NCBI GenBank assembly: GCA_004299705.1
Contig: SCQS01000055.1
Span: 1 to 64,000 of the forward strand
Length of the DNA: 64,000 bases
Origin: Rhodanobacteraceae bacterium
GTDB lineage: Bacteria > Pseudomonadota > Gammaproteobacteria > Xanthomonadales > Rhodanobacteraceae
Direction of reading: 5' to 3'
Part shown: piece by piece, positions 29,776 through 41,606 of the stretch
How the letters are laid out: each line of letters begins with the position of its first letter
Numbering within the stretch: position 1 is the stretch's first letter
The notes under the pieces: generated by a model
The model's input: the letters and a program-made list of their open reading frames with translations, nothing else
Told to the model about the DNA's origin: nothing
Databases searched by the model: none
Program-made: the position numbers and the translations under genes

Positions 29776-32513
29776 ACGCAGTCGCACAGGACTTTCTGGA
29801 ACAAGATCCCGATCCGCGCGAAACCCGCGAGTGGATCGAATCGATCGAGGCGGTGATCGGCAACGAGGGCACCGAGCGCGCGCACCAGATCCTGGAAAAA
29901 CTGGTGGACGAAACCCGCCGCGCCGGCGGCCACCTGCCGTTTTCGCCGACCACCGAATACATCAACACCATCCCGCCGCAGATGGAAGCCAAGTCGCCGG
30001 GCGACGCTGCGATGGAATGGCGCATCCGCTCGATCATCCGCTGGAACGCGATGGCGATGGTGGTGCGCGCCAACCGCAAGCCCGGCAAGCTGGGCGGCCA
30101 CATCGCCAGCTTCGGCTCCTCGGCCACGCTCTACGACGTCGGCTTCAACCACTTCTGGCGCGCGCCGTCGCAGGATCATCCAGGCGACCTGATCGGCTAC
30201 CAGGGCCATTCCAGCCCGGGCCTGTACGCGCGTTCGTTCCTCGAAGGCCGTTTCAGCGCCGAGCAGCTCGACAACTATCGGATGGAAACGACCAATCCGC
30301 GCGGCAAGGCGCTGTCGTCGTATCCGCATCCGTGGCTGATGCCGGATTACTGGCAGGTGCCGACCGTGTCGATGGGCCTGGGCCCCGTCGAGGCGATCTA
30401 CCAGGCGCAATTCATGAAGTACCTTGAAGCGCGCGGCCTGATGCCGAAGACCGACCGCAAGGTGTGGTGCTTCCTCGGCGACGGCGAGTGCGACGAACCG
30501 GAATCGCTGGGCGCGATTTCGGTTGCGGGCCGCGAGCACCTGGACAACCTGGTGTTCGTGATCAACTGCAACCTGCAGCGCCTCGACGGTCCGGTGCGCG
30601 GCAACGGCAAGATCATCCAGGAACTCGAAGGCGTGTTCCGCGGCGCCGGCTGGAACGTCATCAAACTGATCTGGGGCTCGTATTGGGATCCGCTGCTGGC
30701 GCGCGACAAGGACGGCATCCTGCGCAAGCTGATGATGGAAACCGTGGACGGCGAGTACCAGGCCTGCAAGGCCTTCGGCGGCAAATACACGCGCGAACAT
30801 TTCTTCGGCAAGTACCCCGAAACCGCAGCGATGGTCGCCAACCTGTCCGACGACGACATCTGGCGCCTGAACCGCGGCGGCCACGATCCGCACAAGGTCT
30901 ACGCGGCTTACCACGCGGCGGTGCACACCGAGGGCATGCCTTCGGTGGTTCTCGCCAAGACCGTGAAGGGTTACGGCATGGGCGCGGCCGGTGAGTCGAT
31001 GAACATCGCGCACCAGGCCAAGAAGATGCACCACGACGCGATCGTGATGTTCCGCGACCGTTTCCAGATTCCGATCGACGACAAGCAGCTCGAAGGCGAG
31101 GAACTGGAATCAGTGCCGTACTACCACCCGGGCAAGGATTCGCCGGAAGTGAAGTACATGCTGGAGCGTCGCAAGGAATTGGGCGGCGCGCTGCCCTGGC
31201 GCCGCCAGAAAGCCGGCAAGACGCTGAAGGCGCCCAGCCTCGACTTTTTCGAGCCGATCACCAAGGGCACCGGCGACCGCGAAATCTCCAACACCATGGC
31301 ACTGGTGCGCGGCATGAACCTGCTGCTGCGCGACAAGGCACTTGCCCCGCACGTGGTGCCGATCGTGGTCGACGAGGCGCGCACCTTCGGCATGGAAAGC
31401 ATGTTCCGCCAGATCGGCATCTACGCGCCGGGCGGCCAGAAGTACAAGCCGCAGGATGCCGACCAGCTGCTGTATTACCGCGAGGCGGCCGACGGCCAGG
31501 TGCTGCAGGAAGGCATCAGCGAGGCCGGCGGCGTGTCGGCATGGATCGCGGCCGGCACCAGCTATTCGGTGTCCGACGTGCCGATGCTGCCGTTCTACAT
31601 CTTCTACTCGTTCTTCGGCTTCCGCCGCGTGGGCGATCTGATCCTGGCCGCCGCCGACCAGCGCGCACGCGGCTTCCTGATCGGCGCCACCGCCGGCCGC
31701 GCGTTTGCCGGCGAGGGCCTGCAGCATTCCGACGGCGCCTCGCACCTGATGGCCAGCGTGATCCCGAACTGCAAGGCCTACGACCCCGCCTATTCGTACG
31801 AGGTGGCGGTGATCATGCGCGAAGGCATCCGCGAGATGTACGAGGAGCAGCAGGACGTCTTCTATTACGTCACCGTGACCAACCACAACTACGTGCATCC
31901 GGACATGCCCAAGGGTTGTGAGGAAGGGATCATTCGCGGGATGTATTTGTTCCGGGGACCGGGGACCGGGGACCGGGGACCGGGGGCCGGAAAGAGCAAG
32001 AGCAAGGCACCCCGGGTGCAGTTGTTCGGTTCGGGCGCGCTGATGCCCGACGTGGTGCAGGCCGCCGAACTGCTGGACAAGGAATTCGGCGTCAAGGCCG
32101 ATGTGTGGTCATGCACCAGCTTCAACGAACTGGCGCGCGACGGCTTCGACTGCGAGCGCTGGAACCGCCTGCACCCGAACAAGAAGGACCAGCGCACGTC
32201 CTACGTCGCGCAGTGCCTCGAAAAGCACGACGGTCCGGTGATCGCCGCGTCGGAATACGTGCGCGGCGTGGTCGATCCGCTGCGCTCGGCCATCCCCGAA
32301 GGCCGCCGCTTCATCCCGCTGGGCGCCGACGGCTTCGGCCGCAGCGACACCGCGGAAGCGCTGCGCGCGTTCTTCGAGGTCGACGCGCACTGGATCGCGC
32401 ACGCGGCGATCGTGGCGCTGGCCGAGGACGGCGTGCTGACCGCCAAGGACGTCGAGCGCGCGATGAAGCTGTGGGGCATCGACCCCGACAAGCCGAACCC
32501 GGTGACGGTTTGA
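29772..32513 (+). CDS. aceE: Pyruvate dehydrogenase E1, homodimeric type
   Basis: A 913-residue TPP enzyme converting pyruvate to the acetyl-dihydrolipoyl form on E2. Landmarks are the TPP motif GDGECDEPESLGAIS...NCNLQRLDGPVRGN, PFYIFYSFFGFRRVGDL and GATAGRAFAGEGLQHSDG. AGGAG precedes the ATG, which lies inside the maeB stop. The frame is open far upstream, but only as a shadow of maeB. Near residue 727 there is an extra GPGTGDRGPGAG loop encoded by a heptanucleotide repeat. No aceF or lpd follows. Confidence 0.96.
31952..31990 (+). repeat. Heptanucleotide tandem repeat inside aceE
   Basis: CCGGGGA is repeated four times, followed by CCGGGGG and CCGG. The unit is 7 bp, not a multiple of 3, so gain or loss of a single unit would break the frame. 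In the current copy number aceE is intact. Confidence 0.9.
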
Positions 32514-32528
32514 CGCGGCTTTCGTCCC

Positions 32529-32601
32529 GTTCGTGGTTCGATACCTCACCACGAACGAGATTTGAGGCACCCCGTTCGCCCTGAGGTATCGAAGGGCGAA
32601 C
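32529..32601. repeat. Paired GTTCG hairpins after aceE
   Basis: GTTCGTGG/CCACGAAC (32529-32556) and GTTCGCCCT/AGGGCGAAC (32574-32601) are two hairpins with related loops (TCGATACCT and its complement orientation). They lie between aceE and the convergent protease gene and may terminate both. They look like a dispersed repeat family. Confidence 0.6.
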
Positions 32602-32638
32602 GCGGAGAGTCAACTTTTTCAAAATCTACGTCTGCACC

Positions 32639-34489
32639 TCAAATCTGATCGCGCAGCGTCACCACAACCTTGCGCGTCTGCTTGTCGTGCAAAACCGTGA
32701 AATGCACCACCGTGCCGGATGCCTCGTCGCGCAGCATCCGGCGCAGGTCATAAACGTGGAGTGAAGTCGCGGGCTTGCCGTTGACTTCGGTAATCACGTC
32801 GCCCGCCTTGATGCCAGCCTGCTCCGCCGGGCCGTGCGCGGTCACGTCCATCACCTGCATGCCGTCTTGCGCCTGATTGATCCACATGCCGGAACGGTCA
32901 TAAGTGTCGAGGTCGGCGACGCGGCCCGTGATCGGCTTCAGGTACATTACATGTTTGGCGTAATCGAAGGTCACCACGTAACGCTTCAGGATCGCGCCGC
33001 CGATGTTGCCCTGGTACGACGGCATCGCGAAGGCGCCTTTCTTCTGCATCGACAGCGTGGTGACCACACCGGGAATCTTCACCGGCCCGATCGTCAGCAA
33101 CTTGCCGCGCGTGACGTACCCGTGCGCGGCGCCGCCCACGCCCCAGCCGTCGACCGCGACCACGCCCTTCGGATTTTTCGCGCGCAAGTCGTGCTGCTTG
33201 GCGAATGGGCCCGTCAGCGTCAGCGCGGCGCGCGAACCGGTGTCGATCTGGAACTTGCCGGGAATGCCGTCGAAGGTACCCGTCACTTCCGGCAGGTCGC
33301 CGTCGAACACGAACGGGATCGGCGTGCCCGCATCCTTCGGGTTGAAATGATCCGGATCGATCAGGGTCATCTGGTGCCCGCCGTAATCGATCCGCGTCAC
33401 GAAACGCTTGAACGCGGTGAACCCGACCATGCCCTTGATGTCCACGCCTTCCACGCCGTTCGGCTCGAAATCGAGCACGCCGACCACCTGGTTCTCGAAG
33501 GTCGCGTCACCGATCCGCAGCGAAGCGATCTTGGCCAGCCCGTAATTCGCGGTCTTGTTGCCGACGCCCATGCCCGGCATCGCGCCTTCGATCTTGATGC
33601 CGAGTGCCTTGGCGGTGGACGGCACCAGGATGTTCTGCCCGCCCGTGTCGAAGATGAACAACAGCGGCCCGTGCCCATCCACCCACGCGTCGGCGTAGAT
33701 ATGGTTGTTGATCAGCCGGAACGGAAACGTGGTTTGCGTTGCGCCACCCGCGATCGAAATGCCCCGCATCACGGACTTTGGCGGCGCATACACCGCGACC
33801 GGCTGCTCGGGCAGGAAAGTCACCGCGGTGACGGTCATGGTTTGCAGGTATTGCTTGCCATGCCCCGTGTCGGTAACGGTCTTGTAAGGCACCTTGACGC
33901 CATCGACGCTGCGGTAATCGGACATATACACGGTCGCGGTTTCGGCGCCCACGGTCTGTACGGTGCGATCGAGAAGATGCGTGCCGGTATCGAACCATGC
34001 CTGGAGCGGCAAACCGCCCTTCGGCGTGATCTTCAGCACCGAGCATGTCGACGAGCCGCACGGCTTGTTTCCAAGTGCCTTCACCTGCGCGCCGCCGAAA
34101 TCTGCGCGCCACCACAGGTTGGCGTTGAAATAGGCCTGATCGAGCGCCAGCGGCAAGGCGTCACCGCCCTTCTCGAGGTTGACCGCGCCGTCCGGACCCT
34201 GCTGCCAGACGTTCTTGCCGTCGAAGCCTTGTGCTCCGCTGGCGGGGCCGAGCGTGAAGTGATCCGTCGAGTAACCCTGTCGCAGGTCCACCACCGAAGT
34301 ATCGGTTCCAGCCAGGCCCTGGCCGGTTATCTTCGAAACGGTCTTCATCACCGCCTTGCCGTTCCACGCATTGCCGCCGCTGGCAGCACGGTACGCGGAA
34401 AGGATGCTGGCCGGGTCGGTGGCGGCTTGCGCGACGCCGAGCGCGGACGCCAGCGCGACGCCCGAGAACAAGACTATTCCGTAGCGCAT
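32639..34489 (-). CDS. Secreted retropepsin-like aspartyl protease with PDZ domain
   Basis: A 616-residue exported protein with signal peptide (cleavage near AQA-AT). Residues about 25-230 resemble a LolA-like beta-barrel half. Two aspartyl protease lobes follow, each with a DTG motif (FIFDTGGQN near 280 and FQIDTGSRA near 410). Residues about 530-600 are a PDZ domain (GPAEQAGIKAGDVITEVNGKPA). Periplasmic location is likely. Substrate unknown; the three-part arrangement is known in proteobacterial aspartyl protease family proteins. Confidence 0.85.
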   Translation of the reverse strand: MRYGIVLFSGVALASALGVAQAATDPASILSAYRAASGGNAWNGKAVMKTVSKITGQGLAGTDTSVVDLRQGYSTDHFTLGPASGAQGFDGKNVWQQGPDGAVNLEKGGDALPLALDQAYFNANLWWRADFGGAQVKALGNKPCGSSTCSVLKITPKGGLPLQAWFDTGTHLLDRTVQTVGAETATVYMSDYRSVDGVKVPYKTVTDTGHGKQYLQTMTVTAVTFLPEQPVAVYAPPKSVMRGISIAGGATQTTFPFRLINNHIYADAWVDGHGPLLFIFDTGGQNILVPSTAKALGIKIEGAMPGMGVGNKTANYGLAKIASLRIGDATFENQVVGVLDFEPNGVEGVDIKGMVGFTAFKRFVTRIDYGGHQMTLIDPDHFNPKDAGTPIPFVFDGDLPEVTGTFDGIPGKFQIDTGSRAALTLTGPFAKQHDLRAKNPKGVVAVDGWGVGGAAHGYVTRGKLLTIGPVKIPGVVTTLSMQKKGAFAMPSYQGNIGGAILKRYVVTFDYAKHVMYLKPITGRVADLDTYDRSGMWINQAQDGMQVMDVTAHGPAEQAGIKAGDVITEVNGKPATSLHVYDLRRMLRDEASGTVVHFTVLHDKQTRKVVVTLRDQI

Positions 34490-34816
34490 GATTCACCTCG
34501 GATCGGGAAGGACGGCAGTGCCACGCGAGGATTCGCTGTCACGGCCGCTGTGGGGTGACGGTGTGGAGATCGGCGCGTTTCGCCCGCCCTCGCCGGGCAA
34601 CCACGCGCCGATCCCACAACGCTTCCACGGACCGATCAGGTACCCACGATCGATCAGGCACGGATCATTCTCCAGACCTGGCCCGGCGCGCGCATGTGCA
34701 TGTGGTCATGGACATCCAAGTGACATTCGTCATACCCATTCCCGCAGATGCGCCTGCGTCTGCTGATCGCATGGCGTACACTCGCTGGACTGTCAGTCCA
34801 GGAGAGGGGTTTCGCC
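34490..34816. other. Intergenic region between divergent protease genes
   Basis: No gene recognised. CGATCAGGTAC (34633-34643) and CGATCAGGCAC (34651-34661) are direct repeats 18 bp apart, possibly tandem regulator sites for one or both secreted peptidase genes. No convincing -35/-10 pair was identified. Confidence 0.35.
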
Positions 34817-36496
34817 ATGCGTCGCAGCATCCTGTTCACGTTCACCGCCAGTCTGTGCGTGGCCGCCGCCGCGCAGGCCGCTCCCGCCGACAACGCGGCG
34901 AGTACCCCACAGCCGTTCTCGACCGCGATCAGCGCGCAGCAATTCCGCGCCTACGACAAGGCGATTTCCACCGACGCGATGGATGGCCGCAAGCCCGGCA
35001 CCCACGGCGCGCAACTGGCCAAGGCGTGGATCATCGACCAGTTCAAGCAGATCGGCCTCGAACCCGGCAACCACGGTTCGTGGGAGCAGGCGGTGCCGAC
35101 GATCACGACCACGCTGCAGAACGTCGGCAACCTCAAGCTGGACGTAAGCGAGGGTGGCGGCACGCAAGCCTTCAATTTCGGCAACCAGATGGTCGCCGTG
35201 ACCCTGCAAGCCAAGCCGAGGGTCGACATCAAGGATTCGCCGATCGTGTTCGTCGGCTACGGCGTCGATGCGCCCGAGTGGCAGTGGAACGATTACAAAG
35301 GTCTCGACGTCAAGGGCAAGACCGTGGTGGTGCTGGTCAACGATCCCGGCTACGCGACCGGCGACCCGAAGCTGTTCAAGGGCAAGACCATGACTTACTA
35401 CGGTCGCTGGACGTACAAGTACGCCGAAGCCGCGCGCGAAGGCGCGGCGATGTGCCTGATCGTGCACACCTCCGATGGCGCGGCCGGTTACCCGTGGTCG
35501 GTGGTGAAGAACAGTTGGTCGGGGCCGCAGCTCGCGCTGCCCGAAGCGGACGATCCGGGTCCGCGCCTGCCGGTCGCGGGCTGGCTGACTCGCGCCGCCG
35601 CGCAGCGGCTGTTCGCCAAGGCGGGCCTCGACTTCGACAAGCTGGAAGCCGCGGCCGCGCAGCGTGGTTTCAAGCCGGTGCCGCTCAAGGCCAGTGCGTC
35701 GATCACGCTCGACAGCAGCATCACGCACGGACAATCCGACAATCTGCTGGGCCTGATCCGCGGCACCACCCATCCCGACCAGGTGGTCGTGTATTCGGCG
35801 CACTGGGATCACCTGGGCGAGAACGACAAGTTGAAGGGCGACAAGATCTTCAACGGCGCCGTGGACAACGGCACCGGCCTCTCGGCGCTGCTGGAAATCG
35901 CGCGCGCCTTCAAGCACCAGAAGCCCGCGCCCTCGCGTAGCGTGCTGTTCCTTGCGCCCACCTTGGAAGAATCCGGCCTGCTCGGTTCGCTGTACTACAC
36001 CGAGCATCCAGTGTTTCCGCTTGACAAGACCGTGGCCGACATCAACATGGACATGTTGATCCCGATCGGCCCGACCCGTAACCTGCAGATCATCGGCAAC
36101 GGCGAGTCGCAGCTCGAAGATATGCTGAAGGGCGTGCTGAAACGGCAAGGCCGCTATGCGATCCCCGACCAGGATCCGTCGGCGGGCTTGTATTTCCGTT
36201 CCGACCATTTCAGCTTCGCCAAGGCCGGCGTGCCCGCGATCCTGACCGGCACCGGCGATGACATGGTGCATGGCGGCACCGCCGAAGGTAACAAGAAGCT
36301 CGCCTTCTTCATCGCCCATCGCTACCACACGCCCTACGACAATTTCTACCCGGACTACGACTACCGCGGCGACGCCGAAGACGCCGAGGCGCTGTACGAA
36401 CTGGGCAGCGAACTCGCCGGCAGCAACGACTGGCCCCAGTGGTACAAGGACAGCGCGTTCCGCGCCAAGCGCGTGCAGATGATGCAGTCGAAGTAA
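34817..36496 (+). CDS. Secreted M28-family zinc metallopeptidase
   Basis: A 559-residue protein with a signal peptide (AAAAQA-AP). A PA-like domain inserts around residues 140-240. The M28 zinc ligands are visible in VVYSAHWDHLGE, GAVDNGTGLSALLEIAR, LAPTLEESGLLGS, INMDMLIP and the late RSDHFSFA region. It probably acts as an aminopeptidase in the periplasm or outside. GGAGAGGGG precedes the ATG; an upstream in-frame start would lack a signal peptide. Confidence 0.92.
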   Translation: MRRSILFTFTASLCVAAAAQAAPADNAASTPQPFSTAISAQQFRAYDKAISTDAMDGRKPGTHGAQLAKAWIIDQFKQIGLEPGNHGSWEQAVPTITTTLQNVGNLKLDVSEGGGTQAFNFGNQMVAVTLQAKPRVDIKDSPIVFVGYGVDAPEWQWNDYKGLDVKGKTVVVLVNDPGYATGDPKLFKGKTMTYYGRWTYKYAEAAREGAAMCLIVHTSDGAAGYPWSVVKNSWSGPQLALPEADDPGPRLPVAGWLTRAAAQRLFAKAGLDFDKLEAAAAQRGFKPVPLKASASITLDSSITHGQSDNLLGLIRGTTHPDQVVVYSAHWDHLGENDKLKGDKIFNGAVDNGTGLSALLEIARAFKHQKPAPSRSVLFLAPTLEESGLLGSLYYTEHPVFPLDKTVADINMDMLIPIGPTRNLQIIGNGESQLEDMLKGVLKRQGRYAIPDQDPSAGLYFRSDHFSFAKAGVPAILTGTGDDMVHGGTAEGNKKLAFFIAHRYHTPYDNFYPDYDYRGDAEDAEALYELGSELAGSNDWPQWYKDSAFRAKRVQMMQSK

Positions 36497-36504
36497 TTCG
36501 ACCT

Positions 36505-36605
36505 CCGTCATTCCGGACGCCGCGAAGCGGCGATCCGGACTGCGTTTGCAGGACTGCAAACGCGAACGCCGAAGGCGGCCCGAAGGGCGAGCGCCATGGA
36601 TGGCG
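36505..36605. repeat. REP-like repeat after the M28 peptidase
   Basis: It begins CGTCATTCCGGACGCCGCGAAGCGGCGATCCGGA and continues with GTTTGCAGGACTGCAAAC and CGCCATGGATGGCG, a chain of three hairpins. It may end the peptidase transcript. Confidence 0.6.
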
Positions 36606-36669
36606 CGAGTAATCTGCTTTTTTGCTGTCAGCATGGACTTGCAGCAATGCACCACCCCGCCTGTGATCG

Positions 36670-36852
36670 CTGCAGATCGACTGCAACGTCACCGACATCG
36701 ACGCCGAAGTGGCACGCCTTGAAAAACTCGGCTCAATGATCGTAAAACGGCTAGCACGCTGAGCGGTGATGCAGGCACCCAGCGGCCAGCGCTTCTGCGT
36801 GGTGTGCGTGCAGCGGCCACGCTTTTCCGAAAACGCGAATCAGTGGGAGTAG
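36670..36852 (+). pseudogene. VOC/glyoxalase-family remnant
   Basis: One frame reads LQIDCNVTDIDAEVARLEKLG, then a stop codon, then AVMQAPSGQRFCVVCVQRPR and a short end. This resembles the C-terminal half of small VOC (glyoxalase-like) proteins, where the residue at the stop is commonly Trp (TGG to TGA). The 5' half is missing, replaced by a REP-like region, and the terminal TAG lies inside a GTAGGGCGGG repeat. No start codon is available. Confidence 0.7.
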
Positions 36853-36927
36853 GGCGGGAGAACCACGGGCTTGATCCGGGGGCATCCCGCCGACCCGAAC
36901 GCAGGCGGGTTGGCACCCGCGCCCTAC
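36849..36927. repeat. GTAGGGCGGG palindromic repeat, copy 1
   Basis: GTAGGGCGGG at the left is mirrored by CCCGCGCCCTAC at the right, with CCCGCC/GGCGGG inside. A second copy lies at 38515-38593. The type is a dispersed extragenic element. Confidence 0.65.
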
Positions 36928-37156
36928 GCACTGGCCCGTCCGCCCGCAACCCGCTACACTGCGCGCAGTTTGACGCGCCGCACCCCGAACTTCCCTGGCG
37001 GATCAACGCTGCCGCAGAGCTGAAAGCCCCGCGCCACCGATCCCTCGCCACTCGCACGTCGCTCACACACGGTTGCCGCACTCGCGGCCTCCGCACAATT
37101 TTTTACCCACCTGCAGCGCGGTTTAGGGAACGCTCCGGGACAACAGGAGCTTACCC
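36928..37156 (+). other. rhlE upstream region
   Basis: No gene recognised. It contains the rhlE promoter and leader: ACAATTTTTTAC near 37100 is the only AT-rich patch, and CAGGAGC just before the ATG is a good ribosome site. Confidence 0.3.
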
Positions 37157-38503
37157 ATGAGTTTCGAATCGCTCGGGCTTGCGCCCGCGCTGCTGCGCGC
37201 GCTTGCCGAACAAGGCTACACCACCCCCACCCCGATCCAAACCGCAGCGATCCCGCTGGTGCTGGAGGGCCACGACCTGCTGGCCGGTGCGCAAACCGGC
37301 ACCGGCAAGACCGCCGCGTTCGCGCTGCCGCTGTTGCAGAAGCTGGGTGTCGATCAGGCCGCACTCGGCACCAAGCAAGCGCGCAAACCGCGCGTGCTGA
37401 TCCTCACCCCCACCCGTGAACTCGCGGCGCAGGTGCACGACAACCTGCGCGGCTACGGCAAGCACCTGCGCGTGCACACGGTCGTGGTGTTCGGTGGTGT
37501 CGGCATGGGCGGCCAGGTACAGGCCCTGCGCCGCAACCCCGACCTGATCGTGGCCACGCCCGGCCGCCTGATCGACCACATGGATCGCCGCAACGTCGAC
37601 CTGTCCGGCATCGACACGCTGGTGCTGGACGAAGCCGACCGCATGCTCGACATGGGCTTCGCGCCGGCGCTGAGGAAGATCCTCGGCGCGCTGCCGAAGC
37701 AGCGGCAGACGCTGCTGTTCTCGGCCACCTTCGCGCCGGAGATCAAGGCGCTGGCCGCGCAGTTCATGCGCGAACCGCGCGAAGTGCAGATGGCGCAGCC
37801 GAACGCCGTCGCGGTCGGCGTCAATCATCGTGTGCATCCGGTCGATGCGGACAAAAAGCGCGACCTGCTGCTGCACCTGCTGGCCGCCGACAGCCGCCGC
37901 CAGACGCTGGTGTTCGCACGCACCAAGCACGGCTCCGACAAGCTCGCCAAATACCTCGAACAGCATGGCTTCCGCGTCGCCGCGATCCATGGCAACAAGA
38001 GCCAGGGCCAGCGCACCCGCGCGCTAGCCGATTTCAAGAACGGCAAGACCACCGTGCTGGTCGCGACCGACATCGCCGCGCGCGGGCTGGACATCGCGCA
38101 ATTGCCGGCGGTGGTGAACTACGACCTGCCGATGGTCGCGCAGGATTACGTGCACCGCATCGGCCGCACCGGCCGTGCCGGCGCCGACGGGCTGGCGCTG
38201 TCGCTGGTCAGCCGCGAGGAAGAAGGCCTGTTGCGCGACATCCGTCGGCTGCTGAAGCAGGATCTCGCGATCGAACCGATCGAAGGCTTCGAACCGGCAT
38301 GGAATCTGCGACTGGATAACTCTGTGCCCGCGATGCGCAAGCAAGGCCGCAACAGCGGCATGGCGCCACGCAACAACACCAAGCCCGGCAAGCCATCGCA
38401 CGCGCGTCGTCCGCACGCACAGCGCGACAAGGGCAGCGAACACACTGCTGCCAAAAAGCAGCGCCGCTCGTGGCGCGAAAAGGCCAAATCGCGCAACGCG
38501 TGA
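37157..38503 (+). CDS. rhlE: DEAD-box ATP-dependent RNA helicase RhlE
   Basis: A 448-residue helicase with all core motifs: Q motif GYTTPTPIQ, motif I AQTGTGKT, Ia PTREL, II DEAD (LVLDEADRMLDMG), III SAT, IV-VI FARTKHGSDKL, ATDIAARGLDI and HRIGRTGRAG. A basic C-terminal tail (HARRPHAQRDK, KKQRRSWREK) will bind RNA. It likely acts in ribosome assembly or mRNA decay. Confidence 0.94.
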   Translation: MSFESLGLAPALLRALAEQGYTTPTPIQTAAIPLVLEGHDLLAGAQTGTGKTAAFALPLLQKLGVDQAALGTKQARKPRVLILTPTRELAAQVHDNLRGYGKHLRVHTVVVFGGVGMGGQVQALRRNPDLIVATPGRLIDHMDRRNVDLSGIDTLVLDEADRMLDMGFAPALRKILGALPKQRQTLLFSATFAPEIKALAAQFMREPREVQMAQPNAVAVGVNHRVHPVDADKKRDLLLHLLAADSRRQTLVFARTKHGSDKLAKYLEQHGFRVAAIHGNKSQGQRTRALADFKNGKTTVLVATDIAARGLDIAQLPAVVNYDLPMVAQDYVHRIGRTGRAGADGLALSLVSREEEGLLRDIRRLLKQDLAIEPIEGFEPAWNLRLDNSVPAMRKQGRNSGMAPRNNTKPGKPSHARRPHAQRDKGSEHTAAKKQRRSWREKAKSRNA

Positions 38504-38514
38504 CGCCGGAAGTC

Positions 38515-38593
38515 GTAGGGCGGGAGAAGCGAAGCGTATCCCGCCTGTATGTAATCGGCGGGATGCGCCGCTGCGCGGCTTCTCCCGCCCTAC
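38515..38593. repeat. GTAGGGCGGG palindromic repeat, copy 2
   Basis: GTAGGGCGGGAGAAGC at the left is the exact reverse complement of GCTTCTCCCGCCCTAC at the right. It separates convergent rhlE and hemF and may terminate both. Confidence 0.8.
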
Positions 38594-38600
38594 ACGATTG

Positions 38601-40805
<2,205 letters not shown>

Positions 40806-40809
<4 letters not shown>

Positions 40810-41606
40810 GCGCGGCATTGCAAGTCGGCGTCGCCGGCATCGGCGCATGGCTGCAGGGTGCGCCCGATTGGCCGAGCTTGCGCGGCGTGTTGCGTGGCGA
40901 ACACGGGCTGGCCGAAGATGCACCGGCCAGGCCCGCCGCGAACGTGCTGCCTGCCGCCGAGCGCCGGCGCGCACCCGACGGCGTGCGACTTGCGGCCGAA
41001 GTCGCGGCCCAGGCTTGCGCGATGGCGGGCAGCGACCCGGCCACGCTGCCTTGCGTGTTCGCCTCGACGCACGGCGAAGTCGCGATCACCGACTACGTGT
41101 GCGCCACGCTGGCACAGGCGCCGCTGGAATTGTCGCCCACCAAATTCCACAACTCGGTGCTGAACGCACCGGCCGGCTACTGGACCATCGCGGCCGGTTG
41201 CGGCGCGGCGTCCAACGCGGTCACCGCGTACCATCACAGCTTCGCGGCCGGCCTGCTGGAAGCCGCGACGCTCGCCTGCGCGGAAGCGACACCGGTGCTG
41301 TTCGCATCCTGCGACGTGGCGTCCGCGGGACCGCTCGCGGAGATGACCCGCACCACGCTCGCGTTCGGCACGGCGCTGGTGCTGGCTCCCGAACCCGCCG
41401 ACGGAGCGCGGCTCGCGCTCGGCCTGCGCGCGGGCAACACCGCCCCTGCAACAACCGCGACCTTGGCATTGCATGGCGTGGCAGGCGACAATCCGGCCAA
41501 CGCGCACGCGCTGGCATTGCTTGCGATCCTCGCGAACGCGCAACCGTTGCGCCTCGCGCTGCCGCTGTCAACGGGATTGTCACTGGACATGGAGATCACG
41601 CCTTGA
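40806..41606 (+). CDS. Ketosynthase chain-length-factor-like protein
   Basis: A 266-residue protein of the beta-ketoacyl-synthase-like type (PF13723 style): PCVFASTHGEVAITDYV, SPTKFHNSVLNAPAGYWTIA and VLFASCDV. The active-site Cys of real ketosynthases is missing, as in chain-length factors. It probably heterodimerises with the preceding ketosynthase to set polyene length. Its GTG start overlaps the ketosynthase stop (GTGA). Confidence 0.83.
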
